Shown here one piece after another: positions 1 to 6,478 of a stretch of 8,399 nucleotides of DNA. The DNA is from Clostridia bacterium. GTDB lineage: Bacteria; Bacillota_A; Clostridia; Oscillospirales; CAG-272. Each line of letters opens with the position of its first letter. Within the stretch, counting starts at the first letter, position 1. The notes below the pieces were generated by a model that saw only the letters and a list, made by a program, of their open reading frames with translations, ran no database searches and was not told the DNA's origin. The DNA is taken from contig JAFTHF010000143.1 of NCBI GenBank assembly GCA_017457545.1, forward strand, positions 1 through 8,399, in the 5' to 3' direction. A program made the translations under genes and the position numbers.

Positions 1-498
1 AAAAGCTTTTACAAGTTAATCAAGGATAGCTCCCATGGGGCTGTAATTATAGGCTGTAACGCTATCGGTCACCTTTGTGCAGGACTTCATCAGCTTAACA
101 GAACGGGCGATGATACAAGCGGCTTTGAGTGGTGCAGAACCGCAAAGATGGGTGTAAACACTCTTGCCTTCCGTGTGGCGCAGAACAACGCATTTTTCGG
201 TGCTGACGCAGACTGTGTAGGCATTACAGGTGCAATTGACTGGTCCCTTAACCGTGAGTGGCTAAAGGCACTTTCTCTTAGCTCCTCCTCTCTTTTCGTT
301 TCCTGTAAGCCGGGAATTTTAAACGAGGAGCAAACAAAGGAATTAAAGGCTGCATTTAAGGCTGCATCCGTGCAAAAGGACGAATTTATCCCCCTTGACT
401 GGATGGAAACAACCTGTCCCGAGAAATATCTCATAAACGGCAAAGAAGTTACATTCAGCTGGTATCCCGAAAACGGAATTGAGCTGCCTATAAAGTAA
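1..498 (+). CDS. Alpha-galactosidase-like glycoside hydrolase, C-terminal part (5' end outside window)
   Basis: The reading frame is open from base 1 to a TAA at 496-498, giving the last 165 residues of a longer protein. The visible part contains GCNAIGHLCAGLHQLNRTGDDTSG (in two pieces: GCNAIGHL at residues 18-25 and RTGDDTSG at 34-41), then KMGVNTLAFR and FFGADADCVGIT. This pattern resembles the end of the barrel in clan GH-D enzymes (alpha-galactosidase/melibiase-like, GH36/GH27), where an Arg followed closely by Asp carries the acid/base; D37 or D38 of the fragment is the candidate. After the barrel only about 90 residues remain, consistent with a short beta-rich C-terminal domain. The expected role is hydrolysis of alpha-galactosides from plant oligosaccharides. 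No signal peptide can be judged because the N-terminus is missing. It is convergent with the bactofilin gene and ends at a shared terminator. The exact GH family and substrate are inference; the in-frame ATG at 148 is internal, because homologous-looking motifs lie upstream of it. Confidence 0.75.
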   Translation, partial: KSFYKLIKDSSHGAVIIGCNAIGHLCAGLHQLNRTGDDTSGFEWCRTAKMGVNTLAFRVAQNNAFFGADADCVGITGAIDWSLNREWLKALSLSSSSLFVSCKPGILNEEQTKELKAAFKAASVQKDEFIPLDWMETTCPEKYLINGKEVTFSWYPENGIELPIK

Positions 499-506
499 CA
501 AATATA

Positions 507-539
507 AAGAAAAACCCGACACACAGTCGGGTTTTTCTT
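507..539. terminator. Bidirectional intrinsic terminator between convergent genes
   Basis: A perfect 14-bp inverted repeat (507-520 with 526-539) encloses the loop ACACA. The stem core is CCCGAC/GTCGGG, flanked by A/T pairs that supply a T-run on either strand (GGGTTTTTCTT in both directions). It lies 9 nt after the hydrolase stop codon. Its right edge overlaps the TAA stop (540-538) of the minus-strand bactofilin gene, so it can end both transcripts. Confidence 0.93.
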
Positions 540-1227
540 ATATTTTTTCTACTGTTCCTATTTTTGCCTTGGAAGATGCCTCAAATTTGTCGGAATACTG
601 AACAAGGTCAATATCGCAGTAATCACCGATTATTACGCTTTTGCCGGACACACGGGGAGTATTTACTCCCTCGATTTCTATTTTGTCGCCCTCAATAGAT
701 GATTTAACATTAACAGAATGTCTTTTCTTATGGCGTTCCCTTTCGCTTACAATAAGTATTTTACTTCCACCGATGCTGCCAATATCCATAGAATCGCTGT
801 AATAAATAACCACTTCCTCGGCATTTATAAGTCCCTCGCAATTTATTATGCCCTTTACCTTTATCTTCTCTGCCTCAACATCATTTACAACGGTTACAGC
901 GCCTGATAAGGAAATATCAGCGCCCTTTAAGCTGCCTCCGCATCTTGCACTTCCTGCAGTTTTTAATGTACCGTCTGCAATAATATCGCCATCGCATCTG
1001 AGTGAGCCTGCGGTAGATACACTACCTGCACTTATGGCGCCCTCAAAGTGACCGCTACCTGCTGTCTTAAATTCATTCTCGCACTCTATTGCTTCTCCGT
1101 GTACAGAGCCTGCACTGGAAAAATCCTTACAACGAACAAGTCCGCAAAGGCGTGCGCTACCCGCCGTTCTTACGCTTTCATATTCTCCGGAAGGGATATT
1201 ACCGCTTCCCGCTATTTTCATATCCAT
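538..1227 (-). CDS. Bactofilin-like polymer-forming protein (YhbE/YhbF type)
   Basis: The gene encodes 229 residues. The N-terminal half is a regular repeat: the triplet AGS recurs at residues 6, 22, 39, 56, 73 and 91 (with an extra copy at 67), and SG follows at 108. This gives a period of 16-18 residues, as expected for turns of a right-handed beta-helix in bactofilins, which polymerise into cytoplasmic or membrane-associated filaments. The second half keeps alternating hydrophobic strands (KIKVKGIINCEG, VVIYYSDSMDIGSIGGSKI) but loses AGS, and a basic stretch RERHKKRH lies at 163-170. There is no signal peptide or membrane segment. The start is supported by AAGGAG placed 6 nt upstream; a second ATG two codons later is less well placed. 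The TAA of the upstream yhbD-like gene forms the start of that Shine-Dalgarno, so translation is probably coupled. The family assignment rests on the repeat pattern and on the YhbD-like neighbour, the same arrangement as yhbD-yhbE-yhbF in Bacillus. Its cellular role here is unknown. Confidence 0.75.
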   Translation of the reverse strand: MDMKIAGSGNIPSGEYESVRTAGSARLCGLVRCKDFSSAGSVHGEAIECENEFKTAGSGHFEGAISAGSVSTAGSLRCDGDIIADGTLKTAGSARCGGSLKGADISLSGAVTVVNDVEAEKIKVKGIINCEGLINAEEVVIYYSDSMDIGSIGGSKILIVSERERHKKRHSVNVKSSIEGDKIEIEGVNTPRVSGKSVIIGDYCDIDLVQYSDKFEASSKAKIGTVEKI

Positions 1228-1237
1228 ATTTATCTCC

Positions 1238-1621
1238 TTACTCCTCTAAGATTTTAAGTATTTTTTCTGTTATATCCTGCTTTTCCTCACCCTTATCAAG
1301 AACAACTGATATTATTTCACTTAAATAGTATTTCTTAGCGCCCAGGGCTGTTTTAACGGTAACTGAGGGTCTTGCCCTTGTTTCTTTGTTAAACTGCTTT
1401 AGCAGCTCGTCAAGACAGATTTCTTCCTTTTCTCTTATGATAAGCTCAACCCTTTCGCAAATAAGAGATTTCGGGAAAAAGGTTTCCTGACCTGTAACCG
1501 TGGATTTCTTTATAAACCAATCCTCAGGTATAAGCCCCTTTCGTTTCCAACGGTACAAGGCACCGTAGGAAATCCCATATCTTTCAAGCAGGTCCTTTTT
1601 TGATATTAATTCCTGTTCCAT
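1238..1621 (-). CDS. YhbD-like (DUF4004) MerR-type helix-turn-helix protein
   Basis: The gene encodes 127 residues. Residues about 5-50 read [20 protein letters not shown] followed by [12 protein letters not shown], a MerR-like winged-helix DNA-binding segment (helix, turn, recognition helix with YRWKRKG, then LIP as at the start of the wing). [15 protein letters not shown] follows and is typical of the YhbD/DUF4004 family. The remainder is a charged helical stretch ([19 protein letters not shown]) and a C-terminal helix ([14 protein letters not shown]) that could mediate dimerisation. There is no metal- or drug-binding domain like that of classical MerR proteins. The start has AAAGGAG 5 nt upstream and a 30-nt leader from a strong promoter. 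It is the first gene of a two-gene operon with the bactofilin. Because palindromes overlap its own promoter, autoregulation by this protein is a reasonable inference, but the sequence does not prove which protein binds them. Confidence 0.8.
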   Translation of the reverse strand: MEQELISKKDLLERYGISYGALYRWKRKGLIPEDWFIKKSTVTGQETFFPKSLICERVELIIREKEEICLDELLKQFNKETRARPSVTVKTALGAKKYYLSEIISVVLDKGEEKQDITEKILKILEE

Positions 1622-1638
1622 AGCTGCTCCTTTCGTTG

Positions 1639-1653
1639 CGTAACATTGTTACG
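1639..1653. promoter_or_regulatory. Operator-like palindrome O2 at the predicted transcription start
   Basis: CGTAACATTGTTACG is a perfect inverted repeat (7-bp arms, central T) and differs by one base from the copy in the promoter spacer. It covers the predicted start site and the first transcribed bases. The near identity of the two copies, in otherwise non-coding DNA, indicates a specific DNA-binding dimer. Confidence 0.82.
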
Positions 1654-1658
1654 ATTAC

Positions 1659-1687
1659 ATTATAGCATAACATTGTTACGCTGTCAA
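1659..1687 (-). promoter_or_regulatory. Consensus sigma-A promoter of the yhbD-like/bactofilin operon
   Basis: Read on the minus strand, TTGACA (1687-1682) is followed by a 17-bp spacer and TATAAT (1664-1659): both hexamers and the spacing are exact consensus. Transcription should start near 1652, leaving a leader of about 30 nt before the ATG at 1621. A promoter this strong is normally held down by a repressor, which fits the two palindromes overlapping it. Confidence 0.93.
1666..1680. promoter_or_regulatory. Operator-like palindrome O1 in the promoter spacer
   Basis: CATAACATTGTTACG is a 7-bp inverted repeat around a central T with one mismatch (1667 against 1679). It fills almost the whole spacer between the -35 and -10 hexamers. 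A bound dimer here would compete with RNA polymerase. Its centre (1673) is 27 bp from that of the second copy. Confidence 0.8.
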
Positions 1688-1720
1688 TAGGATTTGTGAA
1701 TTTTTTGGTCAAGTCCTTGC

Positions 1721-1749
1721 AAAAGAAAAAGACACGGCATAGCCGTGTC
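1721..1749 (-). terminator. Intrinsic terminator of the liv-met operon, after metA
   Basis: On the minus strand, GACACGGC and GCCGTGTC (1749-1742 and 1738-1731) form an 8-bp perfect stem with a 3-nt loop, followed by TTTTTCTTTT (1730-1721). It begins about 50 nt beyond the metA stop codon and lies about 35 bp before the -35 box of the yhbD-like operon, so it separates the two transcription units. Confidence 0.92.
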
Positions 1750-1798
1750 AATTTTCCTATTTCTGTGTCTTTTTAGTCTGTGCTTATTGCATCAGCCC

Positions 1799-2713
1799 TT
1801 ACTGAAGCTTACTAAGGTCAAAGGGGGTTACCTGATATACATAGTAGTTCAGCCAGTTTGAGTAGATAATGTTGGCTGTTGAATGCCAATTCTGTACCAC
1901 CTTGGTCTTAGCCTCATCTCTGAAATAATTCTTAGGCGGCTCAATATAAAGTCCCTTAGCCATATCTCTGTCATACTCTGCCTTCAAGGTATACTTATCG
2001 TATTCCATATGTCCCATAAGGAATATGCGACGTCCGTCCTTGGAGCGAACAATAGATGCACCGATTTCCTCAGAGCCTGCAAGGATAACAAGGTCGTCAG
2101 CCTTTTTAAGCTCATCCATTGTAATGGTGGTATGACGTGAATGGGGAATGAAAAATTCCTCATCTGTACCCTTTAAAATAGGGTCATACATTACGTACTT
2201 TGTGTGGGGGAATACACCGAAAAGCTTCTTTTCCAGTCCTATTTTATTAAGACCGTAGTAGTAATGAAGCGCTGCCTGTGCGCCCCAGCAGATAAACATA
2301 GTGCTTTGCACATTGGTCTTGGCAAACTCCATTATCTCACAAAGCTCCTGCCAGTATTTAACCTCCTCAAACTCCAAGGTTTCAACAGGTGCGCCTGTAA
2401 TAATCATACCGTCAAAGCGACGGCTTTTTACCTCGGAAAAGGTATGGTAAAATCTGTGAAGATGCTGTAAGGGGGTATTCTTTCCTATGTAGCTCTCTGT
2501 ACCGATAAGCGTTACCTTAATCTGCAAGGGAGAATTAGAAAGAAGTCTTATAAGCTGAGTTTCCGTTTCTATCTTTGTGGGCATAAGATTTACTATGGCG
2601 ATTTCGATAGGACGGATATCCTGAGACTGCGCCCTTTCGTGGTCCATAACAAATATGTTTTCCCCGTAAAGTGTGGAATAGGCGGGAATATCGTGTGGAA
2701 TAATAATTGGCAT
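1799..2713 (-). CDS. metA: Homoserine O-acetyltransferase MetA (MetA/MetX class with E111)
   Basis: This 304-residue cytoplasmic enzyme acylates the hydroxyl of L-homoserine, the committing step of methionine synthesis. The length and the whole MetA pattern are intact: MPIIIPHDIPAY at the N-terminus, LMPTKIETETQLIRLL, ITGAPVETLEFEEV, the nucleophile C142 in FICWGAQA, and the H235/E237 pair in LMGHMEYDKY. Residue 111 is Glu (GAPVE). In this family Glu at that position is known to favour acetyl-CoA, whereas Gly, as in E. coli, favours succinyl-CoA; the product is therefore predicted to be O-acetylhomoserine. That matches the adjacent sulfhydrylase gene. The start has GAGAGG 7 nt upstream. It is the last gene of the minus-strand operon, separated from metY by about 106 nt carrying a hairpin array, and followed by an intrinsic terminator. 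No S-box or T-box was seen directly in front of it. Confidence 0.95.
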   Translation of the reverse strand: MPIIIPHDIPAYSTLYGENIFVMDHERAQSQDIRPIEIAIVNLMPTKIETETQLIRLLSNSPLQIKVTLIGTESYIGKNTPLQHLHRFYHTFSEVKSRRFDGMIITGAPVETLEFEEVKYWQELCEIMEFAKTNVQSTMFICWGAQAALHYYYGLNKIGLEKKLFGVFPHTKYVMYDPILKGTDEEFFIPHSRHTTITMDELKKADDLVILAGSEEIGASIVRSKDGRRIFLMGHMEYDKYTLKAEYDRDMAKGLYIEPPKNYFRDEAKTKVVQNWHSTANIIYSNWLNYYVYQVTPFDLSKLQ

Positions 2714-2733
2714 AATTTAACCTCTCAAATTAA

Positions 2734-2808
2734 TGACACACAGTGTCAATTCATGCACAACGCAATTCATGATGCCTGCATCAATTCATGACACAGGGTG
2801 TCAATTCA
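2734..2808 (-). repeat. Tandem array of four mini-hairpins with invariant TGAAT linker
   Basis: The metY-metA gap contains four consecutive units, each a small palindrome plus the linker ATTCA (TGAAT in the sense of the transcript). In plus-strand order: TGACAC-ACA-GTGTCA (2734-2748), TGC-ACAAC-GCA (2754-2764), TGATGC-CT-GCATCA (2770-2783) and TGACAC-AGG-GTGTCA (2789-2803). Linkers lie at 2749-2753, 2765-2769, 2784-2788 and 2804-2808. Every stem begins TG and ends CA, but the inner bases and stem lengths differ while pairing is kept. There is no T-run, so it is not a terminator. The last hairpin in the transcript ends 7 nt before the metA ribosome binding site. The function is unknown; RNA processing, stability or translation tuning of metA are possibilities. 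Confidence 0.85.
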
Positions 2809-2819
2809 TTGAGCTTAGC

Positions 2820-4088
2820 TTATATATTTTCAAGTGCCTGACGGATATCGTCAATAATATCCTCAGCGTTTTCAATACCTACGGAAAGACGGATAAGATT
2901 ATCCTTGATGCCGATTGCCTCAAGGTCCTTGCTTGAAAGCTGACGGTGTGTTGTTGATGCAGGGTGAAGCACGCAGGAGCGAGCGTCTGCAACGTGGGTA
3001 ACAATCTTAATCATCTTAAGCTTCTCCATAAATTCGGCTGCCTTTTCGCTGCCACCCTTTACACCGAAGCTCATCATTCCGCCCATACCGTTTGGCATAT
3101 ATTTCTTAGCAAGGTCGTAGTACTTATCTGTGGGAAGTGAGGGGTGCTTTACCCACTCAACCTTATCATTTTCTGACAGGAACTTAGCTACCTTAGCGGC
3201 ATTTTCGCTATGGCGCTCCATACGGAGAGCAAGTGTTTCCATACCCAGATTTGTAAGGAATGCGTTTTCAGGGCTCATAATTGCGCCAAGGTCACGCATC
3301 ATCTGTACTCTGCACTTTACGCCGAAGGCTGTATTGCCGAGGGTTGCGTACACAAGTCCGTGATAGCTTTCGTCGGGAACCAAGAACTCCTTATATCTTT
3401 CGGTAGCGGTAAAATCAAAGTTACCGCAATCCACGATACAACCACCGAGAGCAACTGCGTGTCCGTCAAGATACTTGGATGATGAATATACAACAATATT
3501 AGCACCGAATTCCTTGGGTCTGAAAAGAACAGGTGTAACAAGTGTGTTATCAACCACGAAAAGAACATTATGCTTTTTTGCAATCTCTGCAACCTTATCA
3601 AAATCGAATACTACGATAGTGGGGTTTGCAATAGTTTCAGCAAAAATAATCTTTGTCCTTTCGTCTACAAGAGCATCAATGCTCTCCTGTGAATCGTCAG
3701 GGTCAAAGAATCTGCACTCGATACCGTATTTCTTAAGGGTAATTGAGAAAAGGTTATATGTTCCACCGTAGATTGCTCTTGAGGAAACGATATTATCTCC
3801 CGCATTACATACGTTAAGCACGGTGAGAAGTGTTGCGCTCATGCCCGATGCACAGGCGATTGCGCCTGTACCTCCGTCAAGCTCTGCAAGCTTGCTTTCA
3901 AATACGGCAACTGTGGGGTTGGCAAGACGTGTGTAGAAGTAGCCGTCTGCCTTAAGGTCGAAAAGATCTGCAAGCTCGCTTGCCTTTTCGTATACAAAGG
4001 TTGTGCTTTTTACAACAGGGGTAACTCTTGCCTCACCTGTTTTGGGATTGTAGCCACCCTGTACGCAAACTGTATCTAATTTAGCCAT
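2820..4088 (-). CDS. metY: O-acetylhomoserine sulfhydrylase (PLP-dependent, Cys/Met metabolism family)
   Basis: This 422-residue cytoplasmic enzyme converts O-acetylhomoserine and sulfide to homocysteine and acetate. Fold-type I PLP signatures of the Cys/Met metabolism family are present: YTRLANPTV at 52-60 (Tyr and Arg that reach the phosphate of the neighbouring subunit's PLP), ASGMSA at 80-85, Y107 in AIYGGTYNLF (stacks on the ring), D180 in VVDNT (pyridine nitrogen), and the Schiff-base lysine K205 in SSSKYLDGHA. The C-terminal HVADARSCVLHPASTTHRQL is characteristic of MetY rather than of the shorter cystathionine synthases and lyases. The length fits MetY (about 420-430). The ATG is preceded by AAAGGAG, built partly from the stop codon of the UPF0210 gene 12 nt upstream. 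With an acetyl-type metA downstream, direct sulfhydrylation is the coherent pathway. Methionine gamma-lyase activity is a less likely alternative that sequence alone does not fully exclude. Confidence 0.93.
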   Translation of the reverse strand: MAKLDTVCVQGGYNPKTGEARVTPVVKSTTFVYEKASELADLFDLKADGYFYTRLANPTVAVFESKLAELDGGTGAIACASGMSATLLTVLNVCNAGDNIVSSRAIYGGTYNLFSITLKKYGIECRFFDPDDSQESIDALVDERTKIIFAETIANPTIVVFDFDKVAEIAKKHNVLFVVDNTLVTPVLFRPKEFGANIVVYSSSKYLDGHAVALGGCIVDCGNFDFTATERYKEFLVPDESYHGLVYATLGNTAFGVKCRVQMMRDLGAIMSPENAFLTNLGMETLALRMERHSENAAKVAKFLSENDKVEWVKHPSLPTDKYYDLAKKYMPNGMGGMMSFGVKGGSEKAAEFMEKLKMIKIVTHVADARSCVLHPASTTHRQLSSKDLEAIGIKDNLIRLSVGIENAEDIIDDIRQALENI

Positions 4089-4100
4089 TTTAAATCTCCT

Positions 4101-5459
4101 TTAGTTTCTTAAACTATGTATAGGAGCAGGGATTCTGCCTCCACGGGCAATGAAATCCTCACTGGAATACTTATTAAGAGGCATAATGGGGGCATGACCC
4201 AAAAGTCCTCCGAATTCAACGCTTTCGCCAACACCCTTGCCGATAACGGGGATAAGACGAACAGCTGTTGTTTTATTATTGATTACACCTATTGCAATTT
4301 CGTCAGCGATAATACCGCTGATTGTAGCTGCAGATGTGTCGCCGGGAACGGCAATCATATCAAGACCTACGGAGCAAACCGCAGTCATAGCCTCAAGCTT
4401 TTCAATAGTAAGCGCACCGCACTCTGCGGCGGAAATCATACCTGCGTCCTCAGATACGGGAATAAATGCACCACTAAGTCCACCTACGTGGCTTGATGCC
4501 ATAACTCCACCCTTTTTAACTGCATCATTAAGCATAGCAAGGGCTGCTGTTGTGCCGTGAGTGCCACACTTCTCAAGTCCCATATTCTCAAGAATATGAG
4601 CAACGCTGTCACCGATAGCCGGGGTAGGCGCAAGAGAAAGGTCGATAATACCGTAAGGTGTGTTAAGGCGCTTTGATGCCTCATAGGCAATAAGCTGACC
4701 TACACGTGTAATCTTAAATGCTGTCTTTTTAATAACATCGGCAAGCTGAGAGAAATCGCAAAAGCCCTCTCGCTTAATTGCAGATGCCACAACACCGGGG
4801 CCGGAAACTCCCACATTGATAACCGTATCGCTTTCGCCCATACCGTGCATTGCGCCTGCCATAAAGGGATTATCCTCGGGAATATTTGCAAAAACAACAA
4901 GCTTGGCGCAGCCGATGGAGTCTGCGTCCTTGGTAAGCATAGCTGTTTCCTTAACTATTTCACCCATACGCTTAACTGCGTCCATATTGATGCCTGCCTT
5001 GGTTGATGCCACGTTTACGCTGGAGCAAACCTTTGTTGTGGTAGCAAGCGCCTCGGGAATGGCCTCTATAAGATTATGCGCGCCCTTAGTCATACCCTTT
5101 TGCACAAGAGCGCCAAAGCCACCGATAAAGTTTACACCTACATCGTTGGCTGCTTTTTCAAGAACCTGAGCAAGACGTACATAGCCGTCTACACCGATAT
5201 TGCTTCCCACCAAGGAAATGGGAGTAACGCTTATTCTCTTGTTAATGATTGGAATACCGTAGGTATGCTCAAGGTCTATGGCTGTGGAAACAAGATTTTC
5301 TGCGCTTTTTGCAATCTTATCGTAAATCTTTGCTTCAAGTCTTTTCTGGTCATCTGTAATACAGTCAAGGAGGGAGATACCCATAGTAATTGTACGGATA
5401 TCAAGATTCTCCTCACGTATCATATTTATGGTTTCAAGAATGTCCTTTGTATTAATCAT
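4101..5459 (-). CDS. UPF0210 (DUF711, PFL-like fold) family protein
   Basis: The gene encodes 452 residues, the usual length of this family. Recognisable stretches include [13 protein letters not shown] (about 73-85), [14 protein letters not shown] (110-123), [17 protein letters not shown] (190-206), [10 protein letters not shown] (215-224), [15 protein letters not shown] (273-287) and [17 protein letters not shown] (371-387). The family is annotated as having a pyruvate formate-lyase/ribonucleotide reductase-like barrel fold, but the C-terminus ([14 protein letters not shown]) has no glycyl-radical motif, so radical chemistry should not be assumed. Its biochemical role is not known to me. 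It lies 11 nt downstream of the ACT-domain gene, its common partner in Firmicutes. The start is supported by GAGGTGG immediately after that gene's stop codon. Here the pair sits between branched-chain amino acid transport genes and methionine synthesis genes, suggesting a role in amino-acid metabolism. It is soluble, with no signal or membrane segment. Confidence 0.9.
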   Translation of the reverse strand: MINTKDILETINMIREENLDIRTITMGISLLDCITDDQKRLEAKIYDKIAKSAENLVSTAIDLEHTYGIPIINKRISVTPISLVGSNIGVDGYVRLAQVLEKAANDVGVNFIGGFGALVQKGMTKGAHNLIEAIPEALATTTKVCSSVNVASTKAGINMDAVKRMGEIVKETAMLTKDADSIGCAKLVVFANIPEDNPFMAGAMHGMGESDTVINVGVSGPGVVASAIKREGFCDFSQLADVIKKTAFKITRVGQLIAYEASKRLNTPYGIIDLSLAPTPAIGDSVAHILENMGLEKCGTHGTTAALAMLNDAVKKGGVMASSHVGGLSGAFIPVSEDAGMISAAECGALTIEKLEAMTAVCSVGLDMIAVPGDTSAATISGIIADEIAIGVINNKTTAVRLIPVIGKGVGESVEFGGLLGHAPIMPLNKYSSEDFIARGGRIPAPIHSLRN

Positions 5460-5470
5460 CTCGCCACCTC

Positions 5471-5740
5471 TTAAATGCGGTGCATTGCGTTGAAGATATC
5501 CTCGTGCATTACGCGGATTTCAAGATTCTTCTCCTTGCCAACAAGGTCAAGGGCGTCCTGAAAGCCTGTGAGCTTAACGTTCATATTATCAATCTCAACA
5601 AGCATAATCATTGCAAAATAGTCCTGAAGAACGCTTTGTGTAATATCTACGATATTAACATTGTTCTTTGCACATTCTGCGCTGATAGCAGAGATAATTC
5701 CTACATTGTCCTTACCGATTACTGTAATTACTGCTTTCAT
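5471..5740 (-). CDS. ACT-domain protein, UPF0237 family
   Basis: This small protein of 89 residues consists of essentially one ACT domain with the beta-alpha-beta-beta-alpha-beta order: strand KAVITVIG, the ligand-loop motif GKDNVGI at 9-15, helix [11 protein letters not shown], strands [12 protein letters not shown] and [11 protein letters not shown], helix [14 protein letters not shown] and strand [14 protein letters not shown] domains usually dimerise and bind small ligands, often amino acids, at the interface. UPF0237 proteins are routinely encoded next to UPF0210 proteins, so a regulatory subunit for the downstream gene product is likely but unproven. The start has AAAGGTG about 6 nt upstream, 15 nt after the livF stop codon. 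Which ligand it binds cannot be read from the sequence; branched-chain amino acids or methionine are suggested only by the operon. Confidence 0.9.
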   Translation of the reverse strand: MKAVITVIGKDNVGIISAISAECAKNNVNIVDITQSVLQDYFAMIMLVEIDNMNVKLTGFQDALDLVGKEKNLEIRVMHEDIFNAMHRI

Positions 5741-5755
5741 TTTATCACCTTTTAA

Positions 5756-6466
5756 TTAACCGCCAAGATAAGCCTTCTTGATTTCCTCACTGGCAAGAAG
5801 CTCCTTGCCTGTGCCTGTGAGAACTATTCTGCCGTTTTCAAGCACGTAGGCTCTGTCGGAGATAGCAAGTGACTTATTGGCATTCTGCTCTACCAAAAGA
5901 ATGGTAGTTCCTATTTCATGGAAGTGTTTGATAATCTCAAATACCTGATCAACAAGCAAGGGAGAAAGTCCCATTGAGGGCTCATCAAGCATAAGAAGCT
6001 TGGGCTTACTCATAATCGCTCTGCCCATGGCAAGCATCTGCTGCTCACCACCGGAGAGTGTGCCTGCAATCTGGTTCTTTCTTTCCTCAAGTCTGGGGAA
6101 AAGCGCATATATATCCTTAAAATCCTTTTCGATACCCTCCTTATCGGTGCGTGTGTATGCGCCCATAAGAAGATTTTCATATACTGTAAGCTCTGAGAAG
6201 ATTCTTCTTCCCTCGGGAACCTGAGTCATACCGAGCTTAACTATCTTATGTGAGGGAATACCGTTGATTTTCTGTCCGTTATAATAAATCTCACCGTGGC
6301 TTGGATGGATAAGTCCCATTATGCTTTGCATAGTGGTGGTCTTACCTGCACCGTTAGCGCCGATAAGGGTTACAATCTCGCCCTCGTTTACCTCAAAGGA
6401 TACGTCCTTGATAGCCTGAATAACGCCATAATGCACATCAAGGCTTTTTACTTCTAAAAGTGCCAT
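5756..6466 (-). CDS. livF: Branched-chain amino acid ABC transporter ATP-binding protein LivF
   Basis: This 236-residue ATPase is one of the two nucleotide-binding subunits that power import of leucine, isoleucine and valine through the LivHM channel. All ABC elements are visible: Walker A GANGAGKT at 36-43, Q-loop Q82 in MTQVPEGRRIFSELTV (the PEGR-IF stretch is typical of LivF), signature LSGGEQQ at 137-143, Walker B LLMLDEPS at 157-164, D-loop SMGLSP, and LLVEQN at 190-195. In that last motif the switch histidine is replaced by Gln, as is normal for LivF. The length agrees with the family. The start is fixed by a perfect AAGGAGG whose first bases are the TAA stop of livG, implying translational coupling. 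It is peripheral to the membrane on the cytoplasmic side. Related transporters of this HAAT family can carry other substrates such as urea or amides, so specificity depends on the binding protein outside the window. Confidence 0.95.
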   Translation of the reverse strand: MALLEVKSLDVHYGVIQAIKDVSFEVNEGEIVTLIGANGAGKTTTMQSIMGLIHPSHGEIYYNGQKINGIPSHKIVKLGMTQVPEGRRIFSELTVYENLLMGAYTRTDKEGIEKDFKDIYALFPRLEERKNQIAGTLSGGEQQMLAMGRAIMSKPKLLMLDEPSMGLSPLLVDQVFEIIKHFHEIGTTILLVEQNANKSLAISDRAYVLENGRIVLTGTGKELLASEEIKKAYLGG

Positions 6467-6478
6467 ATCATATCCTCC

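Noticed and set aside
90..524. Minus-strand open frame of 144 codons opposite the glycoside hydrolase
   Set aside because: It is the shadow of a frame with recognisable glycosidase motifs, and it runs through the shared terminator.
1659..1687. Classical MerR-type activated promoter
   Set aside because: The spacer is the optimal 17 bp rather than 19-20 bp, so DNA distortion would not be needed for activity; repression is the simpler reading.
2721..2804. TTGACA matches within the hairpin array (2804-2799 and 2749-2744, minus strand) as a metA promoter
   Set aside because: At 17 bp spacing the -10 positions read ATGCAG and GAGAGG, which are not promoter-like; the matches come from the TGAAT linker joined to the TGACAC stem.
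2734..2808. The repeat block as a CRISPR array or terminator
   Set aside because: The repeated linker is only 5 nt, the intervening units are themselves palindromes of 11-15 nt, and no T-run follows any stem.
2709..2820. S-box (SAM) or T-box leader in front of metA
   Set aside because: The gap is about 106 nt, is mostly taken up by the mini-hairpins, and shows none of the conserved S-box or T-box sequence blocks.
4101..5459. UPF0210 protein as an active glycyl-radical enzyme
   Set aside because: No C-terminal glycyl-radical motif is present; the only RVG (252-254) is mid-protein, and no activating enzyme gene lies nearby.
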